64,000 bases of DNA from CAVUWL01 sp963787415. Lineage in GTDB: Bacteria > Actinomycetota > Thermoleophilia > Solirubrobacterales > 70-9. The first letter of the stretch is position 1. Each line of letters begins with the position of its first letter. Positions 27,239-37,977 of the stretch are shown here, in pieces. Made by a program: the position numbers and the translations under genes. Location: assembly GCA_963787415.1 (NCBI GenBank), contig CAWBCO010000001.1, forward strand, positions 186,001-250,000, in the 5' to 3' direction. The notes under the pieces are model-generated. The model had not been told where the DNA came from, did no database searches, and saw only the letters and a list, made by a program, of their open reading frames with translations.

Positions 27239-30026
27239 GCGAGGCGCAAGGCTTCTGCGGCCTGGGGCACCAATATATGGTCTCGTCGGCATATGCCTGT
27301 TGATTATCTCCTGTGCGGGATGGACGATCGTCGCCCAGTCAGCCTTAGCAAATGCTCCTATTCACTCATTCTCGATCACCCCGTCCACAACGCAGGCTGG
27401 AGGTCACCCCAACAGTTTGACTCATTTTGTGTTGGGAGGTAGAGTCTCAGAACCTAAGCCTGATAGCTGCAATTGCAATGATGCGAGAGAAACGGTAGTT
27501 CACGCCCCCGCCGGCGTAATAGCCGATCCTCACGCTGTTCCATATTGCAGCGAAGCGGATTTTGGGGAAGTGGTATTTTTTGGGGCGACAAACTGTCCAG
27601 TGGATAGTCAAGTAGGTGTGGTCGCTATCGACGGGATACTTGGGGCTGCTCACCTTCCGGAAATTCCGGTGTTCAATCTCGAACCCCACCCCCATGAGGC
27701 TGGGCTATTGGGTTTCTACGTGCCGGCCATTAACTCTCCGATATTTGTAGAGGTAAATCCTCGTACCCAGAGTGACTTTGGCCTAGATCTTACGACGATC
27801 AACATTACACATCTTCTGCCGCTGGAAGAATTCGAACTTACGCTTTGGGGCGTGCCTTCGGCCAGTAGCAATAACGGTGATCGTTTTCCATATGAGTGGT
27901 CGGCACAGGTAGGCGAAAGCGCTAATGGTTATCTTCCGCCGACCGCGTCGAATGCTCCGGAAGTTCCATTTTTATCGAATCCGACGAGGTGTGGAATTCT
28001 ATTGTCCAGTACTTTGGATGTGCTCGCTTACGACGAAGGGACCTCCGAAGCCGTGGCACCGTATCCCAGCACGACGGGGTGCGAACTGTTGACCTTTAAT
28101 CCCAGCCTTAGCGCTCAGCCAACGACGACTGATACCGATTCGCCTTCTGGTCTCGAAGTTAATCTAAGCGTTCCACAGGAGCAGAGTCCCACAGTCCCGT
28201 CTCCTTCGGAGCTTCAGTCGTCGTCTGTTACATTGCCGGCTGGACTTTCGATTAATTCAAGTGCCGCTGATGGCAAGACCTCATGCTCAAATACTCAGGC
28301 GCGCATCGGTACGCAGGAAGAAGCGCAATGTCCTGAATTCTCGAGGATCGGCACGCTCTCTCTTGAAAGTTCAGCTCTCCCCGGTCCAATTCCCGGATAT
28401 ATATATATAGGGGAACCTCTTCCCGGGGATCGGTATCGAATTATTCTGACAGCCAACGGATTTAACACGCACATCAAGATCGTTGGGTCAGTCGAGCCAA
28501 ATCCCCAATCTGGCCAGCTAACGGTGGTTTTTGAAAACTTGCCTCAGAGTCCGTTTACAGACTTCAATATGCATTTTTTTGGATCCGATCGAGGGCTGCT
28601 GGCAACGCCAACCACGTGTGGGACCTACCCCGTAGACAGTACGTTCGATCCTTGGGATTCGGATTTGGCGGACCAAACAGCCTCCCAGTTGTTCAGCCTC
28701 AGTAGTGGGCCTAACGGTATCTCGTGTCCCGGATCTTCGAGGCCGTTCGGTCCAGGATTTAGGGCAGCATCCTCGAATAGCGCTCCCGGATCGCATTCGC
28801 CGTTTTCTGTGGAATTCTCACGGCCGGATGGTAACCAGAATCTGAGTTCTCTATCAGTAGTAGCTCCTCCCGGACTATCAGGGACGCTCAGGGGCTTGAG
28901 CTATTGCACGGATGCAGAAATTGCCGCGGCTGGTCAATCTGGCTATTCTGGCCTGGAAGAGGAGGTCCACCCGAGCTGCCCGGCAACCAGTCAAATCGGC
29001 ACCTCGGAAACTGGGGCAGGGGCCGGTGGTCATCCGGTATATCTCGCCGGAAAAGTTTATCTTGCCGGCCCTTATAAGGGTGCTCCACTTTCTCTGGTTG
29101 TGATCACCCCAGCTGTGTCGGGTCCTTACGATCTTGGCAACGTGGTTGTGCGAGCCGCCGTGGAGGTCAATCCAGAATCCGCACAGATTTCTGCGGATTC
29201 TGATCCTTTACCTCAAATTGTTGATGGAATTCCCCTAAGGTTGCGCTCAATTCGGGTTAACCTCGATCGTCCGGGATTCGCCCTTAATCCGACGAATTGT
29301 TCGCCACTCTCGGTCGAAGGTTCTGCTACCGGTGACCAAGGCGCAAAGGTAGATGAGAGCCAGCACTATCAGGTAGCGAATTGTCAAGGTCTTAAATTTA
29401 CCCCTAAGCTCGCGCTGAACCTATCAGGCGCGACAAAGCGGGATGGTAATCCTGCCCTGACTGCGACACTTGCAGCCCAAGCAAGTCAAGCCAATATCGC
29501 TTCGGTCTCAGTGGTTTTGCCCGCATCGGAGCTAATCGATAACGCTCACATTAAGGATCCCTGCACCAAGGTGCAATTTGCCTCCAGTACCTGCCCCATC
29601 GGCTCGGCGATTGGAATCGCGAAGGTTGAAACGCCGCTGCTCGATAATCCACTTGAAGGGGTCGTGTACCTACGATCTGCCCCTGAAAACAAGAGCGGGT
29701 TGCCTGATGTGGTGGCAGCTCTCCGAGGGCAAATTGACATCAACTTGGACGGAAAGATCGAATCGATCAAGGGTCGGCTTCGTACCTCGTTTAGGGGCGT
29801 TCCCGACGCTCCGGTGACTAAGTTCACTCTAAAGCTAGACGGCGGAAGGAAGGGCCTATTAGTGAATAGTACTAACCTCTGCCATGCATCGTCCTCATTC
29901 TTGACCCGGTTAACAGGTCAAAACGGAGCCGCCGTCGTAGAAAAGCAAAAGCTGACCGCGCCCTGCCGGCAGCCTTCAAACCGTCGCACGAGCTCGATTC
30001 GAGAGAACGCACCAAGTGGGCGGTAG
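27225..30026 (+). CDS. B1: large secreted protein of unknown family, partner of A1
   Basis: 933 residues, intact. A basic N-terminus and hydrophobic stretch (LVGICLLIISCAGWTIVAQS) form a signal peptide. The mature part is beta-rich, with recurring short motifs: TLPAGLSINSSAADGKTSC, CPEFSRIGTLSLES, YIYIGEPLPGDRYRI, VVFENLPQSPF, CPATSQIGTSETGAG, VYLAGPYKGAPLSLVVITP and NPTNCSPLSV. Cysteines are spaced as if in disulfide-bonded repeats. I do not recognise a characterised family. It overlaps the end of A1, so the two are co-translated. A full paralogue (B2) follows the second A gene. GC is lower than in surrounding housekeeping genes. Confidence 0.85.
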   Translation: MNPDRRGARLLRPGAPIYGLVGICLLIISCAGWTIVAQSALANAPIHSFSITPSTTQAGGHPNSLTHFVLGGRVSEPKPDSCNCNDARETVVHAPAGVIADPHAVPYCSEADFGEVVFFGATNCPVDSQVGVVAIDGILGAAHLPEIPVFNLEPHPHEAGLLGFYVPAINSPIFVEVNPRTQSDFGLDLTTINITHLLPLEEFELTLWGVPSASSNNGDRFPYEWSAQVGESANGYLPPTASNAPEVPFLSNPTRCGILLSSTLDVLAYDEGTSEAVAPYPSTTGCELLTFNPSLSAQPTTTDTDSPSGLEVNLSVPQEQSPTVPSPSELQSSSVTLPAGLSINSSAADGKTSCSNTQARIGTQEEAQCPEFSRIGTLSLESSALPGPIPGYIYIGEPLPGDRYRIILTANGFNTHIKIVGSVEPNPQSGQLTVVFENLPQSPFTDFNMHFFGSDRGLLATPTTCGTYPVDSTFDPWDSDLADQTASQLFSLSSGPNGISCPGSSRPFGPGFRAASSNSAPGSHSPFSVEFSRPDGNQNLSSLSVVAPPGLSGTLRGLSYCTDAEIAAAGQSGYSGLEEEVHPSCPATSQIGTSETGAGAGGHPVYLAGKVYLAGPYKGAPLSLVVITPAVSGPYDLGNVVVRAAVEVNPESAQISADSDPLPQIVDGIPLRLRSIRVNLDRPGFALNPTNCSPLSVEGSATGDQGAKVDESQHYQVANCQGLKFTPKLALNLSGATKRDGNPALTATLAAQASQANIASVSVVLPASELIDNAHIKDPCTKVQFASSTCPIGSAIGIAKVETPLLDNPLEGVVYLRSAPENKSGLPDVVAALRGQIDINLDGKIESIKGRLRTSFRGVPDAPVTKFTLKLDGGRKGLLVNSTNLCHASSSFLTRLTGQNGAAVVEKQKLTAPCRQPSNRRTSSIRENAPSGR

Positions 30027-30034
30027 GGAGGACG

Positions 30035-33000
30035 ATGATCATCGAGCGGCTTCAGCGCAGGGCGACACACGCGACTACAATGTCCGCTAGGTTTAGCAGA
30101 CGCGGTTCTATGAAGGAAGCGAACCTATGCGTCGTGTTCGTGTTCGTTAGTCTTTTAGGTACTAGCATTGGGCTAATCGTAAGTCCTGCGTCGGCTTTGG
30201 CTGGCGAAGCATTTGTGATGTCGCACAGCTTTCATCTTCCGGAAGCGAAGGGGGTTGCCGTAAACCAATCGACGGGAGCTGTTTACGTTGCAAGCGGGGA
30301 AGATGTCTATGACTTCACTTCGGCTGGCGTGCCCAACTCTGCCTCCCCCTCCCTGACGGGCGCCACTCTCATAGACCCGTCTGGCATAGCAGTTGACAAT
30401 TCGGATCAACCGACCGCCGGAGATATTTATGTGACAGAGCGCTATCGATTTGGCGCAGTCGCTAAGTTCAACCCGGAGGGTGAATTCGTCGAAACTGTAA
30501 TTACTCAGGAAAATATTCCTCCGGGGGATCGTTCCGAGGGAGGATTCGGGCCTAATGGAGTGGCCGTCGATTCTCAGGGCAATATTTATGTTGCCGATAG
30601 CGAAGGTGGACAGATCGACGAGTTCTCGCCAAGCGGCACGTTTATTCAACAAGATCACACTGTTGGTACGAATGGCGTAGGGTACGTATTGGGGGACGCC
30701 GTAGATTCATTTGGCAACATCTACGCAGCTAATTATTTTCACGGATTGATCGAGTTGGATTCGGCCCTCGAATGTGTCAATATCTGCACGCCAATCGGTG
30801 GACCCCGTTCCTTGCAGGCCGTCGCTGTGAGTAATGCCAATGAATTGTATGCGGATTCTGGTAGTCAAGTCTCGACGTTTGACTCTTCTGGCGTCGAACT
30901 ATCGCAGTTTGGTGCTGGGGTGTTATCGGGATCATCCGATGGCGTCGCGGTGAATAGCGTAAATGGCTTTGTTTATGTGACGGATCCCGAAAATGAATCG
31001 GTGCTTGTCTATGAACGTACGACGCCGGAAGTGATCACTGGAGCCGCCACCAATGTTGGACAATCATCGGCTTCGGTCAACGGCCGGGTTGATCCGGCCG
31101 GTCACGGCGAAGTGTTTGGTTGTCGATTTGAATATGGTACCGGCTCAGTATATGGGTTTAGTGTGCCGTGTACGCCCGTGGGGCGGCTGACTGGTCCGAC
31201 AGAAGTTGGGGCGGATCTATCTGAACTGCTACCTGGAACTTCCTATGTTTTTCGAGTTAGCGCTCGAAATGAAAATGGGATTAGCTTCGGCGATAGTGGT
31301 CGGTTCAACACGTCGCCGGCTCCTTTGATCGGGCGAGTGACCGCCGTGAATGCAAGCGAAAATGCGGCCGACCTGGTTGCGTCTGTTGATCCTAATGGGC
31401 TTCCGACGAGCTATTATTTTGAATTTGGCCCAACCTCAGAATATGGGACGAGGTTGCCTAATCCGAAAGGTCAGATCGGTGGATCGAGCTCTGCTGAAAA
31501 TGTAGTGCTGCATTTGACCGACTTAGTCCCGAGTACGACCTATCACTATCGCTTCGTTGCGGAAAACGCAGCAGGTAGGTCTGTCGGCGGTGATCACACT
31601 TTTGTGACCTGCCGTAATTCGCTTGCCAGGCAGCAGACCGGGGCGGCTTCGTTGCTGGATTGCCGCGCCTATGAGCTTGTCTCAGCGGCCAGCACCGGCG
31701 GCTATAACGTCGAATCAGGTCTAGTTCCTAAGGCAGACCCCCTACGGCGGCTACCCGCAGGCCGAAAGCCCGCCCCGAGTCCTCTACGCCGTGCACGACG
31801 GCGGAATACCCGGCACCGGCGATCCCACCAACCGCGGCCCCGACCCCTACGTCGCCACCCGTACGCCCGAAGGCTGGTCGACCGAATACGTCGGCATCCC
31901 CGCAAACATTGACCCCTCCTCTGACCCGTTCTCCTCGACCGTCGCAGAAGCCACCCCCAACCTGGAAACCTTCGCCTTCTCCGGAGAAGCGCTCTGCGCC
32001 CCCTGCTTTGGCTCAGGGGATAGAAACCGGCATCCCCTTGCACCTCCCAAACGGCTCCCTGGTGCAGGGGATGGCCGGCTCGATCAACCCGGGTTCCGAA
32101 GCAAAGCCCGACGGCCACATCGCCAAGTATTTCTCAGCCGATGGCTCCCACTTCATCTTTGGCTCTGTCTCCCAGTTTGAGCCAGACGCCAATAAAAATG
32201 GCGACGTTTCGATCTATGACCGAGATCTGAGCACGGGGGAGACCCACGTCGTTTCAAAGACCCCCTTTGGAGAAAACCTCCCCTGCCTGCAGGGATCGGG
32301 CAGCTGCCACTCCCCAGGTGATCCCAACGGGATCGCAGAGCTGGACATCTCCAAGGACGGCTCCCGCATCATCGTCGCCCAGAAGGTCTCTGAAGACGCC
32401 GATCACAACGTCTACTGGCATCCCTACATGAACATCGGTGATTCCTCCAAAACGATCGACCTCGCTCCCGGATCCACCTCTGGCGTCCTTTATGACGGGA
32501 TGAGCGAAGACGGCTCCAAGGTCTTCTTCACGACCAAGGACAAACTGCTCGCCGCCGACACCGATGAAAGCGCCGACCTCTATGAGGCAGAAGTCAGCCC
32601 CGAAGGCAACCTCAACCTGCAGTTGCTCTCAACCGGCACCGAAGGCTCCGGCAACTCCGATGCCTGTGATCCGGTCGCAAACGTTGCAGGCGCTCATTGG
32701 AACAGCCTCGAAGCCACCCCCAACTGCGGCGTGGTCGCGATCGGCGGGGGTGGGGGAGTGGCATCTGAAGACGGCACGGTCTACTTCCTCTCCCCAGAGC
32801 TCCTCGACGGTGCCTCAAACGGCACCGCCAATCAGCCCAACCTCTACATAGTTCGGCCCGGACAGGCTCCTCAGTTCGTCGCCACCCTGGCGCCCAACGA
32901 TCCGGTCGTGGTCGACGGCGTCAAGGAAGCGGGAACCCGGCACACCGCCGACTTCCAAGTGACGCCGAGCGGGGAATACGCGGTGTTTCCCTCGACACAA

Positions 33001-33608
33001 TCGCTGACCGGATTCGAAAACGCCGATCATTCCGAGATATTCCGATATACAGCGACCGGTCAAAGTCTTGAGTGTGTGTCATGTAGTGCTAATAATGCCA
33101 CTCCGACCGGGAACGCCACCCTCCCAAGCAACGGCTTGGGAGTCACCCTCGACGGACGCGTCTTCTTCAACACTCCCGAACCGCTTGTCTTTCGGGACCT
33201 TGACAATAAGGAAGACGTCTATGAGTGGGAGAACGGCGATAGTCGAACTGAATCTCCACTGGAACAAGTTCGTTCGGGTCGAGTCTCCTTAGTGTGAGTG
33301 CCGATGGTACTGATGTCTATTTCTTCACACGCGACAACCTCGTACCGCAAGATCGCAACGGCGATCTCGTAAAGATCTATGATGCGCGAGCGGGCGGCGG
33401 TTATTTCGTGGTCCCGGCCCCGCCACCGTGCAAAGCTTCTGACGAGTGTCACGGTCTAGGCTCTCCAGCGCCCCCACCTCCCGACATAGGAAGCACCGCA
33501 ATCGCGGGGCAGGGTAATTCTGGCCTCCCGAATAACGTTGGGAAGCGACACAAATCAAAGCACCATCACCACCATCACCACCGGCAAAGGGCACATAGAC
33601 GTGACTGA
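30035..33608 (+). pseudogene. A2: second NHL-propeller/Fn3 secreted protein, several frameshifts
   Basis: ATG 30035 follows GGGAGG and lies 9 nt after B1; a later ATG at 30110 lacks a ribosome-binding site. Frame 2 to about 31735 gives signal peptide, NHL blades and two Fn3-like domains (CRFEYGTGSVYG, YYFEFGPTSEYG). The coding then moves to frame 0 (31735-32005, one extra C in CCCCC), frame 1 (32005 to about 33247, one extra G in GGGG) and frame 0 again (two extra A near 33247-33252), ending at 33608. Removing the four bases leaves 1190 codons, close to A1. The C-terminus is KHHHHHHHRQRAHRRD, a native poly-His basic tail. From 31735 to about 32960 GC is much higher than before and after. It overlaps B2. 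Confidence 0.75.
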
Positions 33609-36392
33609 TCAAGACGCGACCGCGCAGCATGTGGCAGGCCGAAAAAAGGGATCAAGATCGATCCTAGGGGCATTAAGTGATCGCATTTGCAGCAGGAATG
33701 GTCGCTGGCATCCTTGCGCTCCTTGTGGCAGCGCCCGTCTTCGCCTCGGAGCGGATTGCTTCGCTCGAGTACTACCTCTTCATCCAATCAGGCTGGAGGT
33801 CATCCTGACATCACAACGTCCTTCGAATTGGAAAGCCCCGGTTCGCCAGAGGCGGCCAAAAATGTAAAATTCAATGCTCCCCAAGGGCTTTTCGGCAACC
33901 CGAACGCAATAGCTCTATGCAGCTCCTCGGACTTCGCATTAGATCAATGCCCCTCCAGCGCTCAGGCGGGCCTAATAACAGTTTATGCGAACTACGACGG
34001 CAATGCGGATGATCTTCTCGGGACTGCTCCAATCTACGATCGTGTCCCCGGTCCCAACCAAACGGCCCTTTTCGCATTTATTGTTCCGACACTCGATATT
34101 CCGATCAACATCCCGATAGCGGTTCGAACAGGTACTGACTACGGTCTGACTTTTACCGTTTCCAATATCACTGAGTTGACACCTCTGGCGAGCGCCTCAA
34201 TGACATTTTGGGGCTTTCCCGCGGAAGAACGGCACAATATTGAACGATTCGCGAAAGGCTCTCCCGGGCATCCTGCCGAATGTGCCGGTCTCGCGAATGC
34301 CGGTTGTATATCGAGTCCCACGGAACCTGACATAACAGTTCATCCGCTAACTGACAACCCGACCACTTGTACGGGCAAGCCCCTACCGACTAGTTTAGAA
34401 GTGCAAACTTACCAGGATCCCAGCAGACCCTCATACGCAAGCAAGCAGCTATCCGGCAATTGCGGGATGTGAAAGTGAGACCTTCAACCCGGTTCTCTAT
34501 GCCGGCCCGACCATCTCTGAAACAGATTCACCTTCCGGCCTCAACGTCGACCTCATCAATCCGCAATTTGAGGGCTTTGCGTCTTCGTCATCTGAGCTGA
34601 GGTCTGCAGCCGTGACATTGCCTCCTGGGCTTACCGTCAATCCAGATGCAGCCGACGGGCAGACCTCATGCCCCAGCGCCGATGCCAATTTCGCCTCAGA
34701 AGAACCAGCTGAATGCCCCGACAGCTCGAAGATTGGCACGTTTTCGCTTCACACGATCGCGCTCGACACGACTCTCGAAGGATCTGTTTATATTGGCCAA
34801 CCTGAGCCCGGCAATCAGTATCGACTCTTCATGACTGCATCTGGCCTTGGCATCAATGCCAAGCTCGAAGGGTCCGTTCGGCCAAATCCGGAAACAGGAC
34901 AAGTTACGGTATTTTTTGAAAATTTGCCAGAGGTGCCATTTGATGAATTCGATCTGCATCTCTTCTCTGGCGAACGGAGCCTGATGGCGACGCCGATCAC
35001 TTGCACGATTTACACTAACAGTGCGCGTTTTGTCCCTTGGGATGCGTCTCTGCCATATGTGCAGTCAGATCAGAGTCTTCGGGCTAGAATCTGGCCCTCA
35101 TGGAACTGCGTGTCCAGGCCAAGTTCGCCCCTTCGATCCAAGCTTGGAAGCCGGGACATCAAATCCAGCTGCAGGTAGCTTCAGTTCCTTCAACTTGAAG
35201 CTAAGCCGCGAAGACGGCGATCAATACCTCGGCAAGCTCAACTTCACCATGCCACCAGGACTGACCGCGAACCTGCACGGGGTCACCTATTGTCCTGAAG
35301 CTGATATTGCTGCAGCGGCTGCGACGAGCGGAACGGCCGAGAAAGAACATCCGAGCTGCCCGCAGTCCACTGAAATCGGTACCACCAATGTCGGAGCTGG
35401 TCCAGGTTCTCATCCCTTCCACGCCGCGGGTAGGATCTACTTCGCTGGGCCCTTTCAAGGGCGCTCCTCTAAGCTTGGTGACGGTGACTCCGGCGCTCGC
35501 GGGTCCCTATGACTATGGCACGGTCGTGATTAGGGTCGCGCTTCACGTCGACCCTCTCGATGCCCATGTCATCGCCGACTCTGAAACCGTACCCGAGATC
35601 ATCGGCGGGATTCCGATCCGGATGCGCGAAATCCAGGTCAACATCGACAAACCCAACTTCATGATCAATCCAACCAACTGCAGCCCCTTTTCGGTTGCTT
35701 CGGAAGGAATAGGTGATCAAGGGACGGTTGCAAACTTCTCCTCCTATTTCCAGGCTGCCAATTGCGCTGCGCTCCCATTCACTCCCAGAATGTCGATCAC
35801 CCAGTTAGGCGGTCACAAAGCGACGAGGCGCAGCCAGGATCCAAGCCTTGCGATCGAACTTAACACCAAAGCGGGAGACGCCAATATCAAATCGCTCTCG
35901 GTCACCCTGCCGAGAGCCTTTGAGATCGACCAGCGCCACCTTGGCAACCTCTGCGACCGAGCCGAACTCGCTTCCGATCACTGCGCCGGTCGCCAGCCGA
36001 TCGGAGAAGCGATCACCAATACCCCGCTGCTTGAAGCACCGCTCAAGGGTCCGGTCTATGCAGTCTCTGGCTTTGGCCTCTTGCCCCACTTGGCCTTCAT
36101 TCTCGGTGGTCAGGTGATGCTCACTCCCGAGGCCGAATCCTCCTCGGTCGAGGGTGGTCACCTGAAGACCATGGTCCCGGTCGTGCCCGACGCACCGATC
36201 GGCAACTTCCGTTTCATTCTCTTTGGCGGCAAGCAAGGCTATCTCTCAAATACCGAAAGCCTCTGCAGTGCTCCGACCGTCTCAACGGTGGAATTCGCCG
36301 GCCAAAACGGCAAGACCTTTACCCAGCAGGTGAAGACGAAGGCGGCTTGCAAGTCAAAGAAGACCAAGCGCCATGGCACTCGTCATAGATAA
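33601..36392 (+). pseudogene. B2: paralogue of B1, at least five frameshifts
   Basis: GTG 33601 overlaps the A2 stop. Successive coding frames are: 33601-33676; signal-peptide segment to about 33760 (GMVAGILALLVAAPVFAS); 33760 to about 34446 (QAGGHPDITTSFELES, CSSSDFALDQCPSSAQ); about 34446-35085 (TLPPGLTVNPDAADGQTSC, SVYIGQPEPGNQYRL); about 35085-35455 (GTACPGQVRPFDPSLEAG); and 35455-36392 (GPFKGAPLSLVTVTPALAG, NPTNCSPFSV). Each block aligns in order with B1. Every break is explained by one extra base, often in a short homopolymer (TTT at 35452). Removing five bases gives 929 codons against 934 in B1. GC rises sharply after about 35450. Confidence 0.75.
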
Positions 36393-36505
36393 CTCTTCAT
36401 TTGGCCAAGCCGAAGCGTAAGGATTGGGACTGGTTTTTGTTGTGGTCGATTTATTTCGCCTATTGCGGAAAAACATAGGCCGCGCCGTCCCCGAAGGGCG
36501 AGCCG

Positions 36506-37339
36506 ATGAAATCCCACCGTTTCCGTCGAGCATCATCACCCCGGTCTCCTAATGGGCGCCGCGGACGCAAGGCCCTGCTCACCGCGACCCTCACTCTCGC
36601 CCTGATCGCCGCCCTCGCCGCCACCGCCTACGCCTTAAACTCAACGATCAAGATCCGCGCCGGTGACATCCTGATCACCGCCGAAGGCGGCTTTTCCCCA
36701 ACCGCCCTGCCCAAGCACGAAAACGCCCCGATCACCCTGCACGGAGGGGGCACGATCTCCACCGTCTCAGGCGCCCTGCCCCCGATCCTAAAGACGCTGA
36801 CGATCGAGTTCGACAAGCACGGCTCGGTCCAGACCACCGGCCTGCCCACCTGCACGATGGGAAAGCTAAACGCGACCACCACCGTGGAGGCAAGGCGCCT
36901 CTGTCCTGGGGCGATCGTCGGAGAGGGGGAGGGCAAGGCGATCATCCAGTTCCCCGAATCAAGCCCGATCCCGGTCTCCTCACCGCTCACCCTCTTCAAC
37001 GGCCCTCCCAAGAACGGTGACCCAACCGTTCTTGCCCACGCCTACATCACGGTCCCCGTACCGAGCACCTACGTGGTCTCGATCGTGATCGAAAAAATCC
37101 ACAAGGGGGTCTATGGCTACCGCACCAAAGGCACGATCCCCCCGATCGCCGGCGGCGCCGGGGTGCCGATCTCGGGCAACTTGACGATCGGGCGCAAATG
37201 GACCTACAAGGGCCACAACTACTCCTACATCAATGCCCGCTGCGAAACGGGCCGCCTCCAGGCCCGGGGCGAATTCAGCTTCTCCAACGGCACCTTCCTC
37301 TCCGGCACCTTCGCCAAGCCCTGCACGGTGAGGGGGTAG
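36506..37339 (+). CDS. Secreted protein of unknown function, downstream of the A-B array
   Basis: 277 residues from ATG 36506. The N-terminus is strongly basic, then a hydrophobic signal segment (LLTATLTLALIAALAATAYA, about residues 24-43). The mature part is beta-rich with ILITAEGGFSPTALPKHENA, CTMGKLNATTTVEARRLCPG, VVSIVIEKIHKGVYGYRT and a C-terminal Cys pair (NARCETGRL...FAKPCTVRG). It shares the 'secreted, paired Cys' style of the B proteins but not their motifs. GC is high, like the core genome. It is probably the last gene of the secreted-protein cluster. Confidence 0.75.
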   Translation: MKSHRFRRASSPRSPNGRRGRKALLTATLTLALIAALAATAYALNSTIKIRAGDILITAEGGFSPTALPKHENAPITLHGGGTISTVSGALPPILKTLTIEFDKHGSVQTTGLPTCTMGKLNATTTVEARRLCPGAIVGEGEGKAIIQFPESSPIPVSSPLTLFNGPPKNGDPTVLAHAYITVPVPSTYVVSIVIEKIHKGVYGYRTKGTIPPIAGGAGVPISGNLTIGRKWTYKGHNYSYINARCETGRLQARGEFSFSNGTFLSGTFAKPCTVRG

Positions 37340-37544
37340 GGACCGCCTGGTCGCCAGCGCAGTTTGGCCCGTCGGTCCCACTTAAGCCTCTGACTGACTT
37401 TTGGTAGTTGGATGACTCTTGGACTGGGATGTCGAAATGACGACAAGTATCGCTAGGCGGATTACTCCCAAGCAAGGTTCTTTGGACAGCAAGCAATGTG
37501 CCTGAAATATGCTGAGCGGCGGATGCTTTAGCGGCAAGATATGC

Positions 37545-37573
37545 TTGACAAGAGAAAGCAGACCTGTTTATCT
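37545..37573 (+). promoter_or_regulatory. Promoter copy 2, near-identical to the A1 promoter
   Basis: TTGACA at 37545-37550, a 17-nt spacer and TTATCT at 37568-37573. Shared with copy 1 at 23415: GCTTGACAAG, GAAA, GCA, and CTGTTTATCT, with identical spacing. No protein-coding gene follows within 800 bp on the plus strand. Confidence 0.6.
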
Positions 37574-37828
37574 GTGGGTTCAGTAGTGACTCGGCTAGGG
37601 GTCTTGGGCTAGCGAAGCCATGCGGCGCACGGAGGGAATCGGGGACCGGTTTGACCCTCAAAAGAACCACAATCAACCAGGATGCTGCGGTCTTCCGCGC
37701 GAGATCGGCTCGATCCCGCTTCGCTCCCACCCGGAGTGCACAGTTTCAAGCTTCCCTCAAGCACGCGCACCAACCGTGCTTGTGCAGATTGTCGTCGTCC
37801 TCTTCCCTGGCGGGCGGCGGCAAAAGGG

Positions 37829-37855
37829 GCCTCCCGACTTCCCTGGTCGGGAGGC
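37829..37855 (+). terminator. Strong stem-loop downstream of promoter copy 2
   Basis: GCCTCCCGAC (37829-37838) pairs perfectly with GTCGGGAGGC (37846-37855) across a 7-nt loop. No U-tract follows, so it may be a structured RNA element or a terminator of the GC-rich actinobacterial type. Confidence 0.5.
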
Positions 37856-37934
37856 GCCAAGCTAGTAGCCGAAGCGCTCTGACCGCGGAGGCACTTCTCT
37901 TCGTCTCCGTGGCCGAGTGTGAAGGCGCAGTCGT

Positions 37935-37977
37935 CCCCGGGCGCCATATCGGGCCGTCCCAGCCCTGGCGCCCGGGG
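37935..37977. other. Second stem-loop, 11-bp perfect stem
   Basis: CCCCGGGCGCC (37935-37945) and GGCGCCCGGGG (37967-37977) are exact reverse complements around a 21-nt loop. It lies about 80 bp after the previous hairpin, in a region without a supported gene. Confidence 0.5.

Noticed and set aside
31735..33608. Calling the frame fragments of A2 as separate genes
   Set aside because: Each fragment continues the same domain series and the lengths add up only when joined, so they are parts of one frameshifted gene.
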